A stretch of DNA of 64,000 bases, from the NCBI RefSeq assembly GCF_020536995.1, contig NC_068360.1:12805304-12869303 (forward strand), in the 5' to 3' direction. The notes beneath the pieces were generated by a model, which was not told where the DNA came from, ran no database searches, and saw nothing but the letters and a program-made list of their open reading frames with translations. The DNA comes from Dreissena polymorpha (lineage: Eukaryota; Mollusca; Bivalvia; Myida; Dreissenidae). The position numbers and the translations under genes are program-made. Shown here in pieces: positions 11,901 through 23,100 of the stretch (the stretch's first letter is position 1; every line of letters starts with the position of its first letter).

Positions 11901-14511
11901 ACGCATAACAACCTGTGAGACCGTAACATGCCGCATAACGACCTCTTGGAACTTTACATGCCGCATAACGACCTGTGAGACCTTAACATGACGCATAACG
12001 ACCTGTGAGACCTTAATATGACGCACTACGACCTGTGAGACCATAACATGACGCACAACGACCTGTGACACCTTAACATGCTGCATAACGCATTGAGACC
12101 TTAACATGCCGCATAACGACCTGTGAGACATTTACAAGCCGCATAACGACCTATGGGACAGTGCAGTGACCCACAACGGCATTTCTTAACTAAACATGCC
12201 ACATAACGACCTTTGAGATCTTAACATGTCGTATAACGACTAATATATAGCAACATACGGATTCGTGGTATTGCTCTTAGAATAAGCAATAATGAAAATC
12301 ACGGCTTCACAAACAATCAACCTCAATGGCTGTCAAGACAACGTTTGGTCGGAATGTTTCACAGCTTATGACATTTTGTATTTTAACGCGCTTGTTTGAA
12401 ATCCATACGTACATGTTTTTTGAAAAATACTTAATGTACGTTACCTCGTTGAACATGTTAATCTGGTTATTAATATAAACATACCCGACTACAAATAATG
12501 GGCAACACAAACGGTTAACTCTCCTAGTAAATTGTTTTAACTGTAGATATGTGTTGTAACGTTATACATAATTGTATTATCCTTTCTTTTTATTATAATT
12601 GCGTATCTCAGTTGCAATGTTAATACGAAAGAGGTAGTTGATTTGTAGACTTACCTCTTGTGCTGGGATTGACACCAGACCGCCCACGGAAGAAGAAGTT
12701 CGGACTGGCTGGCACGTGGCGCTTCTGTCTGGCCCCTACGGAGATTGAACTCACTGATTGTGTGTAAAGCACATAAACCCAATACGAATCCGGGTACACC
12801 GACCAATAGCAATAAACATACGTTCAAATGATATCGTCCTACTGTATATGTTCAAAAAAGTGCAATATCAAAACAGATGGTAATTCGACGACCTATACAT
12901 TTACTAATGAATATGGTTTCCATGTTGTTATTTTTATTATTTATTACAAATATAGTTGTATCTATAACTTACTAAAACATTTCCATGTTGTTATTTTTAT
13001 TATTTATTACAAATATAGTTTTATCTATAACTTACTAAAACAGATTTGTCAACGCCTTTTTAAGACAGGTTATTGCTAATTCACCCATTGATATTAACAA
13101 CTGATTACACGTTTTTTTATGCATATCGTCATATAACCAAGTAATAAGCATATATAGGTAATTGATAGTAAGGTTTCCAAATAATGGAATTGAATCAGCG
13201 TTTAACAAACCATCGTATTTATTTTGAAACGCTACTAGTTTTTTTTGTATTTAAATGCTTAATGTAAAATATAAAACATAAATAACACATAACGTGGTTA
13301 CACATGAAATGGTTTTTCTTCTTTTAAAAGAAGTTTAAATTGAAAATCGGTTGTTTTTCCCATTATTTTCGTATGACCATTTCAAGCTGACATTCTAGTG
13401 TTGTTTTTTTGCAATATTTATGTATGTCATTTCAAGCGGAAATTCTGGATTTTGAAACGCGATTTATTGACCTCATAATTAGTAAGCGTTACATATTACG
13501 TACATGTGAATCTGTTGTATTATGTAAATACGTGTAAACTAAATTATTCAATAAGCAGGAATAAATGAAAAAAACGAAAACTGACTATACCATTTGTTTA
13601 TCTCTACATTGTGTTATTGCTTATTGCTTTATATATCTCTACATTGTGTTTTGCTTTATAAAGTGTTATTTCAGTATTGAAAAACCATGCACAGTGTTAA
13701 AATAGTGTCGCCTTTATTATACAATATACTTTTGATGCAGCGTGATGCATTTGTTCTTATATCAAGCATGTTAATATGAAGGTGTACTCACTCCGAGAAG
13801 TCCCGGATCTCTGAATCTGATCCTGCGACTCTAGCTTAGATCTGGTCTGCAGCAACATTAAAAAAGATCAATAATTGTCAAAACATCAAAATAAATCACT
13901 TGGATAATAACATATGTTTATACATTAATAATGTAATAGATAATCTGTAAAAAGGATAATGACATAAATCAACAAATGAAATAAATAACTTGATGAAAAA
14001 TAAATAAATAGATAAATAAAACTAGTCGAAGTATGCTGGTTTATTCAACATAAGCTTGTTCTGAGGATATATTATGAACTTTTAGAGTTAACAATTAGTA
14101 TTCAATTATAAGCATTCAACGGCAGCTCTATCCATCATACTATTACCAGGTTAGTACCAAGACAGACTCCGACTGTGTGCATACCTTGAATGACGTGTCC
14201 TCATTGAGTAGTATGTGTGAGACCTCCATCAGATCTTCTATCCTGTCCCGCTGCACCCGGACCACCTCGCGCACCTCGCCGAGCTGCACGTGCAACAGCA
14301 GGTGCGAGATGAACGATACGAGCAGCATTGAGATGACGACACTCCGGCACCAAAAGACTCTTGCGAAACGGCTGCACAATCGGCGATGTAAGCTTTCTGA
14401 TTTGACGCCTTCCATTCCAATGATCAGATCCCTGCATGCGTGCATGTCCTTCTGAATGTTAAGGCATTTTGACACTGTTGAGTCCATTTCCGGATGAGCA
14501 GAGCTGTGCAT
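8969..14511 (-). CDS. TNF ligand superfamily member, complete six-exon gene (gene 1)
   Basis: Type II membrane cytokine of the TNF superfamily; such ligands trimerise and activate TNF receptors on neighbouring cells, often after furin release. Exons on the minus strand: 14511-14185, 13846-13792, 12735-12655, 10673-10493, 9467-9372, 9167-8969; all junctions are AG/GT and phases agree (0,1,1,2,2), giving about 312 residues. Transmembrane helix near residues 52-75 (SVVISMLLVSFISHLLLHVQ), then a charged stalk; exons 2-3 create a furin-type site, RARQKR, ending near residue 133. The TNF domain runs from VFLWETSS, through the strand motif GVYYVFATIVV, to the C-terminal DMHFGAFMVDKAV. The start is the first ATG; the frame is open 47 codons further upstream without an ATG, so an upstream coding exon is possible. 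A minus-strand AATAAA lies at 8304-8299. Intron 3 holds a 30-bp minisatellite. Family is sure; orthology within the family is not determined. Confidence 0.88.
11105..12240. repeat. 30-bp minisatellite in intron 3 of gene 1
   Basis: About 37 units of GACCTGTGAGACCTTAACAT plus GCCGCATAAC. The 30-base period keeps all frames periodic, which produces a long but meaningless open frame of 10-residue repeats (VSQVVMRHVK). It lies between the furin-site exon and the first TNF-domain exon. Confidence 0.9.
12917..13043. repeat. Recent 64-bp tandem duplication
   Basis: TTTCCATGTTGTTATTTTTA and the following 44 bases occur twice head to tail with about one difference, so the duplication is recent. It lies in intron 2 of gene 1. 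Confidence 0.8.
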
Positions 14512-14659
14512 GTCTACTGTGATTGTCGTTAAGGCTGTCACATTCTTCACCGCCGTCGTATGCACTAGCTCCCGTATAACTGAGGGCGATACAGCCCGGC
14601 CGTTGTTAAGTACTCGATCACAATCAGACAAATGCGTAGTTAGATAATCCAATCATATT

Positions 14660-16860
14660 GTTTGTATTTGTCGACACCTATAAGCTCAGGCGATAGAAAC
14701 GACAACAATTCATTTCCTTACAAAAAAAATACCGTCGGTTACGTCACAGTTTAAAATGCATAGTGCTAGCTTTAGCCAGCATTTGAGTACTCTCTACTTT
14801 CTCAGTGTACTTTACCAAGATTTATAACATAACAATTAACATTAAAGGGGCAGTTGACTTAAATTTGGTATTTCGTTAAGTATCACGAATTGATATTGCG
14901 CATTTTTAGTGCGCTAACATCTCTCGCAGTATTATTTGCCGAATGAACTCGTAAGAATGTATGCTTTCTAAGGCAAAAGAAAATTGAACGATGTTTGCAC
15001 CAACATTCTTTACTGCAAGTCTTACTCCTTATAATCGTTGTAGTGTAGCTGTCATTACACCGAGCCTTTGCTCGCATGATGGCTGTGCACCTAAATTAAG
15101 CAACGCAACCTGTAGGCCTATCAGTCCAGAAACCAAAATGTGTACGACTTGTGTGTGAATAAAATGTTTTCATACATATCTGACATTCTGTTTGCTTATA
15201 AGTATTATCAGATGTTTATGTATGACAAAAGCTATGAAATATCCGTCTTGTATTCTTGCCTGATCCTTCTTCAGTTCAACGAAAGGCATCTTTGCCGTAA
15301 AACACACTTTGGAGCGGTATTTGGGTTGACGATATTATACAGATGTAAGTGATAAAAATGCTTTAAAATGCTTAAAATACATGTCTAATTGGAGCACACG
15401 CAATGCAAAATACTGGTTTCAAAATTGTGAATGGCTCGAAAGGAAAATACCATCAACACACTAACTTATTAATTAAGTTGACTACATAGACGCAGGCGGT
15501 GTAAATTCCAACTAACGTTTCTTTTTAGGTTCATTGAAAAACAAATGATTTGTTTACTTACTGCTTTTCTTATGTCGAATATTCTTATTCCTCTATTATA
15601 TAACACAGTAAAGGTTGATATAGCAAAATATTAAGGTAATCAATTCATATTCATTTAAGTTTAAACATTCTTTTTCATAGGGTTTTCCTTAAGTAGAACC
15701 AGGAGAATTAGTTTGTTGACTTGTTCGATTTCGCATCAAACGGTAGCAGTATGCAGCGCCTGGCAGTCCACTCTGAAGGCTCTTGTTTGTTATAACTTAT
15801 TTACATTGCTAATATTTTAACCAGACGGTTTCATTATCAATATCAGCCGACGCCTTTCTTATGCAACACACGACCTGCACTGTACCGATTGCGGATAGAT
15901 GCGTTACGACCGTTTACAATAAATAGTATTTTGATGATAAAGGAATTATTAATTACAAGAGCAATAATTATTCCTGAAACGGTCGTGTGCTCTTTAGATC
16001 TGCATCCACTTGAACCTTAGTTTAACTTTTACGCGACCTACAGGAGCTTAGTGCGGAAACTAATAGCACATATTTTAAACTTGTCATGCAATTATACAAT
16101 TTCCTAAAGTGACTTGACACAGGTACCTGTCGAACATTATTTATTCTCTTTTATCTCTTGCCATGTATACCGCGTAATGCAACCGTTGTCTATGTTCATA
16201 TTAAACCATTTTGCAAACATTTTTAGCGTTTAAATTGGCTTCGTATTCTTATACTGAACAATAACAACTGTCATTTTGCAACCATGCAGTCCTCATAATT
16301 AACGGACGCCACAGCGGTGTAAGAAACTTTGAAGATTTATCATTTATGTGTTTCAAGTGTTGCCGCATCTGATGAAAAGATCTCAAACCCTTTAAATTAT
16401 TTAAACATCGCATAGAAAAAGGTTACTGAGTTCGCCAAATGCGAGCTTATTAAAAATTGCCTTAGCCTGTATAATCAAATAGCTTGTGTCAGCCCCTTTA
16501 CTTAGGTCTTGCAGCTGCGAAAGTAACAACGATGTCGGTTCGTTTGTTAAGAAGTACAGATCTTGCACCATGGTGATTACGTTCAGATGAGTGACAGCCC
16601 TTGAATATTTTTAACTAATCATGCATGAATTGTTAACCATCCCAAAACAAGCCCTTGTAAAAAAGCATCGTGAATTTCCTTGGTTGTAAATATATTTTAT
16701 TTTGGTGTGCTGTTCTTTTTAAAATGGTTTGTATCCATGTAAAGCTCGGGTATAAATTGTCAATGTAGATTTATTTGATAAGTGCATACTTAACTTGATG
16801 TGTTAAAAGTCACATAACTGCGTTTCAAGAAGCTGAAACTTAAGCTGCACTTTAGTTCAT
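14660..16860. other. 5' flank of gene 1
   Basis: AT-rich intergenic DNA upstream of gene 1. A further 5' exon of gene 1 may lie here, since the first-exon frame is open upstream of its first ATG, but I could not identify one. No clear promoter motif. Confidence 0.35.
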
Positions 16861-16865
16861 ATGAG

Positions 16866-17800
16866 AATTTGCATTATGTTACCTTATATTCACTGCATTT
16901 ATTATGTTACCTTATATTCTCTACATGCATTATGTTTTCTTATATTCACTGCATACATTATGTTGCCTTATGTTCACTGCATGCATTATGCTGCCTTATA
17001 TTCACTACATGCATTATGTTGCCTTATATTCACTGAATGCATTATGTTGCCTTATATTCACTGCATGCATTGCGTTGCCTTATATTCAATGCATGCATTA
17101 TGTTGCCTTATATTCACTGCATGCATTATGTTGCCTTATATTCACTACATGCATTATGTTGCCTTATATTCACTACATGCATTATGTTGCCTTATATTCA
17201 CTACATGCATTTTGTTGCCTTATATTCACTACATGCATAATGTTGCCTTATATTTACTACATATATTATGTTACCTTATATTCACTGCATGCATTATGCT
17301 GCCTTATATTCACTGCATGCATTATGTTGACTTATATTCACTGAATGCATTATGTTGCCTTATATTCACTGCATGCATTACGTTGCCTTATATTCACTGC
17401 ATGCATAATGTTGCCTTATATTCACTGCATGCATTATGTTGCCTTATATTCACTACATGCATTACGTTGCCTTATATTCACTGCATGCATTATGTTGCCT
17501 TATATTCACTGCATGCATTATGTTGCCTTATATTCACTACATACATTTTGTGGCCTTATATTCACTTCATGCATTAAGTTGCCGTATATTCACTGAATGC
17601 ATTATGTTGCCTTATATTCACTGCATGCATTACGTTGCCTTATATTCTCTGCATGCATTATGTTGCCATGTATTCACTGCATGCATTATGTTGCCTTATA
17701 ATCACAACATGCATTATGTTGCCTTATATTCACTACATGCATTAAGTTGCCTTATATTCACTGAATGCATTCTGTTGCCTTATATTCACTGCATTCATTT
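16866..17800. repeat. 28-bp minisatellite
   Basis: About 33 units of GCATTATGTTGCCTTATATT plus CACTGCAT. All three plus frames are open, giving a repeating pseudo-protein with period 28 residues (84 bases, three units). It lies 2.3 kb upstream of gene 1. Confidence 0.92.
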
Positions 17801-19084
17801 AAAGACTAAAGATATATTTTTCCGTAAATGATTGCGGAAAAAACACGTAAAACATTCAAAAAAGTACAAAACAAAATCTTTTAATATTGCACATTGTCAA
17901 TATTGGCAAACAATGACACAGACATAGTAATACACATGCACATGAAAGGTAAATACCAAAGATTACGCATTTTCAAAACTACTGCAGTTTATATATGGTC
18001 GAGCATGTGAATGCTTAGATTTCAATGAACATAATGATAAGAAATAATAAACCGGCATATATGTACATTAATGTATTAATAAAACCCTACGCAACATGAG
18101 ATTAAAAGTTAACAACAGCTTTACATACCAAAGATAACATCCCCTAGCTTGTCTTTTAAGTTTGTTAAAGGGACCTTTTTACAGATTTTGGCATGTACTG
18201 AAGTTTTACATTAAATGATTTATATTGATAAATATAATTATTAAAAAAAATAAAATGGATATTTTAGAGCACGGTAAATGTTCAGTATAACTGTTTCCTC
18301 ACAAATATCATATCTGCACGGAAAATGTGATAATCTGAAAAATATATTTTTTAATTGTGTTACTTTACCAAAACTTAAAAAGGCCCCTTTAAATGCGATC
18401 GATACTCATCTCAAACAACTTATACACACATAAGCGTATATAAATAATATTATTATGCAGAATGGCAAACATAATCACCAATTTAAAAATGTTGCTAATA
18501 GCCTAAATATTATACCTGTAACACCTATATTTCTCCAAAGACCAAGAGAGAGACATTGATAAAATAATAATGAAAAACGTACTACTTTATGTATACATGG
18601 GTTAGCATATGCTTAAAAAATAACAAAACACACCTTCCAATTGTACTGAAAATGGACACGCGTTTAACAGATTCCGCCCTCTACTACAGTTTTGCCTGTC
18701 TTCAAACTGTCGTCTACAAGTGGTCACTGTACAGCTAGTCCAGACGATACAGCGTATAACGACAAACCGAATTCATCAAACACGGCACTCTGAATCAGCA
18801 AACGATTTATTGCTTAATTTCGAGGATTGCGAAGATAGTCGATGTATCACGATTGCAAACACGAAGCTAACAAACACTGAACGCATACGTGGATGAACAT
18901 GTTTCACATACAACAAATCAAAACTTGCAACCAAAGCAACGTTTCCAACTTTCCAAGCCTCTATAGTCATGTTGTATGAATGCCATTTGAAAGAATAGAC
19001 GTCAATAAACTAACAGAATTGTGTCCCGCAAAACCATTGTGCTCAGGTGTACCCAGGAATAAAATGGTGTTTCTTTTATTTAGT
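17801..19084. other. Intergenic DNA between the gene 2 tails and gene 1
   Basis: AT-rich, short open frames only. Two CTTTTTA / AAAGG-type motifs near 18170 and 18380 face each other as a loose inverted pair (GGGACCTTTTTACAG and AAAAAGGCCCCTTT). No gene supported. Confidence 0.4.
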
Positions 19085-19366
19085 TCATTGGATGTCGTCA
19101 ATTTTTATTAATCCAAAGAAGCTAGTTGTCTTGGAATAATTGGCTGCAGTATTTGATGGGATCTCTTCAATAAAAACTTTATCATTCTCGTAAAGCTTGA
19201 CTATTTTGATGGTGGTGCATGACGCAGGATCCGGCCTGTCGTCGGTGGTCTCACTGCTGGGCCGGATATAGCTGGTGATGTGCGTGCACGTGGTGAGGAT
19301 TTCCCGCTGGTCCTGGGTGCCTCTCAACACATGATAACCTATCTTGTTCTGGTGAGTGAGCGTAAT
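19085..19366 (-). CDS. Extra terminal TNF-domain exon downstream of gene 2
   Basis: A single exon with a good acceptor (TATTGTTTCAG) opens in phase 0 and encodes 93 residues ending in TGA. It aligns along its length with the last exon of gene 2: TTCTHITS and PASCTTIKI match the cysteine-bearing strands, DKVFIEEIP matches DRIFIKEME, and SFFGLIKIDDIQ matches SVLGLIRIDDVQ. Only 779 bases separate it from the gene 2 stop and I see no other TNF exon in that gap. Phase 0 fits the YAQ exon of gene 2 (donor after 20584), so the simplest functional reading is an alternative last exon giving a ligand of about 379 residues with a different receptor-binding face. A relic of a tandem gene duplication is the alternative. 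A minus-strand AATAAA lies 5 bases after the stop (19080-19075). Confidence 0.75.
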   Translation of the reverse strand: MTLTHQNKIGYHVLRGTQDQREILTTCTHITSYIRPSSETTDDRPDPASCTTIKIVKLYENDKVFIEEIPSNTAANYSKTTSFFGLIKIDDIQ

Positions 19367-20145
19367 CTGAAACAATAGTGGAGGGCTCGAGCAACTGGAT
19401 TTCTTAACGATACAAAAACAGCACATGTTAAAAATAGGAGCATTTTAAAATTAAAGATATCAACCCTTCACAAATGGTAGGTTTCTGCAAATGCATTTTT
19501 ACATAAATCAACGCATTTTAATCAAAAGTCAAATAGAGAAATTATATTTACATAAATAACTTATTTACTATCCACTAAACATGTATACACATTAATAATT
19601 CATAATAATATATTCAACTCAACATTCGCATTCATTTCTATACATCATATACCTATTATCGATCGTTGTGAAAACATATATTAACATATTGCAAACGATA
19701 TTTTTTTATACAGAAATCAGAGAAAGTAAAGTATATAAATGTCATTGCCATTAAGTTCGACGTCAATTACATTGCTATTCTTTCTCGTGAGCATTCGTTG
19801 ACTATCCTTGCACAGTGGCCGTTGATATTCGTAGAAATCTTCATAAAACAGTATTGAACGGTAAATATTTGTAGAAGAGTCGGGCAGCATGTGAGTGTGC
19901 TTTATTGTACGATGATGATTGCTGAGTATTCATAAAACTATATTGCACAACTATTCATACGAGTGGAAGAGCTTTCTAGCACAATACGGGTAAGTTGTGC
20001 AAATTCCTCAATGCACTTGATCGATTAGTCTATAGAAGACCAACTGTTGTTTGGCCAAAGGATATGGCTATCGCTGTATGTGCTATGTGTAAGACGCATG
20101 GCACCAGCACTGTTATGAGCAAACACACGCGATAATCTGTCAAGC

Positions 20146-23100
20146 TCATTCAAATAATGCCGACAATGACTGGACGTCGTCTATTCTGATGAGCCCCAGC
20201 ACGGAGGATTCCCTCCCGTAGACGGCGCCCGCTGCTCCCTCCATCTCCTTGATGAAAATCCGGTCCTCCGTGTCGTCCGGCTTCACGTAAAGCCTGATGG
20301 AGACACATGTCTCAGTGGAGTGCTGGTTGTACATGTGATCCATGTAACACTCCATCAACACCGTCTTCTCATAGCCAGTTTGCTTTATTACTTCGAATCC
20401 TTTCTTTATGGATAACTGCCAGAATTTAAATTAAATAGTGTAAACATCATACACGACTGACCAAGAGTGTTGCATGCATTTTTTCTTTACTCTTTTAACA
20501 CAAAATCTCAAAAGAGTTCGTAAAATGTTAACACCTACATGAAAAGGATTATGGAACTGCGTAGTAAGCTCAACTGTACATACCTGGGCATACATGAGGT
20601 AGACTCCACTCTTGGCGATATGAATCCTCCCATCGTTGTTGGCCTGATAGGCATTCTTTAAAACGCCTGAGGTCGCCAAGTCTGGGTTCACCAAGTCCAG
20701 GTGCCAGAGCCCTTTCAGATCTGGCAATGGCAACGGCAAAACATTTTGCAATACGGAGACTGCCTATATGGAAATACGGAGACTGTGCGAACAAATGTTG
20801 TAATACGGAGACTGAGTGATAACTCATGGAAAAAAAGGAAACTGCGTAAAATACATATTGAATCCGGCAACATTGTTAATATACTGGGTTAAGATGAGAC
20901 TGTTCGGATACATAGGGCGATAATGATACTGTTCGGATACATAGGGCAAAAATGAGGCTGTTCGGATACATAGGGCGATAATGAGGCTGTTCGGATACAT
21001 ATGGCAATAATGAGACTGTTCGGATACATTGGGCAATAATGAGGCTGTTCGGATACATAGGGCAATAATGAGGCTGTTCGGATACATCGGGCAATAATGA
21101 GACTGTTCGGATACATAGGACAATAATGAGGCTGTTCAGATATATAGGGCGATAATGATGCTGTTCGGATACATAGGTTAATAATGAGGCTGTTCGGATA
21201 CATAGGGCGATAATGAGGCTGTTCGGATACATAGGGCGATAATGAGGCTGTTCGGATACATAGGGCAAAAATGAGACTGTTCGGATACATAGGGCAATAA
21301 TGAGACTGTTCGGATACATAGGACAATAATGGAACTGTTCTTATACATAGGGCAATACTAAGGCTGTTCGGAAACATAGGACAATAATGAAACTGTTCGG
21401 ATACATAGGACAATAATGAGACTATTCGGATACATAGAGAAATAATGAAACTGGTCGGATACATAGGGAAATAATGAGACTGTTCTAATACATAGGGAAA
21501 TAATGTGACTGTACTTATACATAGGGAAATAATGGGACTGTTCTTATACATAGGGCAATAAGGAGACGATTCGGATACATAGGGCGATAATGAAACTGTT
21601 CGGATTTATAGGGCGATAATGAAACTGTTCGGATACATAGGGCGATAATGAAACTGTTTGGATACATAGAGCGATAATGAAACTGTTCGGATATATAGGG
21701 AGATAATGAAACTGTTCGGATACATAGAGCGATAATGAAACTGTTCGGATACGTAGGGCGATAATGAAACTGTTCGGATAGATAGGGCGATAATGAAACT
21801 GTTCGGATACATAGGGCGATGAGACTGTTCGGATACATAGGGCAATTATGAGGCTGTTCGGATACGTAGGACAATAATAGAATTGTTAGAATACATCGGA
21901 CAATTTTCAGACGAAATGAAAGCATTTGTCAGTTAGGTGAACAAATGAATTTGTGTAAACAACAGGACAAAGTAAATGAAATGTCAATAATTTGACCGAG
22001 TTTAAACGTATTTCAATAAGCTCACCATTTAAATGAAAATGTCATAAAGCGGATCAAACAACACAACAATGCGATGAAGAAATGAATGCATAACCGTATG
22101 GGGATATTAATTAAGAGTGAATGCACATAGCAATGCGGTGTTTAAATAAATGCATAACCGTATGGGGATATTAACTAAGAGTGAATGCACATAGCAATGC
22201 GGTGTTTGAATGAATGCATATCCGTATGGGTATATTAATTAAGAGTGAATGCACATAGCAATGCGATGTTTGAATGAATGCATATCCCTATGAGAGAGTG
22301 AATGCACATAGCAATGCGGTGTTTGAATAAATGCATAACCGTATGGGGATATTAATTAAAAGTGAATGCACATAGCAATGCGGTGTTTGAATGAATGCAT
22401 AACCGTATGGAGATATTAATTAAGAGTGAATGCACATAGCAATGCGGTGTTTGAATGAATGCATAACCGTATGGGGATATTAATTAAGAGTGAATGCACA
22501 TAGCAATGCGGTGTTTGAATGAATGCATATTCCTATGGGAGAGTGAATGCACATAGCAATGCGGTGTTTGAATGAATGCATATCCTTATGGGAGAGTGAA
22601 TGCACATAGCAATGCGGTGTTTGAATGAATGCATATCCCTATGGGAGATTAAATGCACATAGCAATGAGGTGTTTGAATGAATGCATATCCCTATGGGAG
22701 AGTGAATGCACATAGCAATGCGGCGTTTGAATGAGTGCATATCCCTTTGCGAGAGTGAATGCACATAGCAATGCGGTGTTTGAATGAATGCATAACCGTA
22801 TGGGGATATTAATTAAGAGTGAATGCACATAGCAATGCGGTGTTTGAATGAATGCATATCTCTATGGGAGAGTGAATGCACATAGCAATGCGGTGTTTGA
22901 ATGAATGCATATCCCTATGGGAGAGTGAATGCACATAGCAATGCGGTGTTTGAATGAATGCATATCCCTGTGGGGATATAAATAATGTGTTAATCCACTC
23001 AACATTAAGGTGATTTGTGAATCATAGTTTACGATAAGAATTCTAAGCGAATGCTTGTAGTTATAATTGTAAACCAGAAAACTTTTTTAACCACCTGTAA

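Noticed and set aside
11232-12131. Open frame of about 300 residues with 10-residue repeats
   Set aside because: Translation of the 30-bp minisatellite in a gene 1 intron, not a gene.
16861-17831. Overlapping plus-strand frames up to 238 residues
   Set aside because: Three-frame-open 28-bp minisatellite; the same pseudo-peptide appears in every frame.
20824-21925. Minus-strand frames with YPNSLIIALCIRT repeats
   Set aside because: Translation of the 29-bp minisatellite in intron 3 of gene 2.
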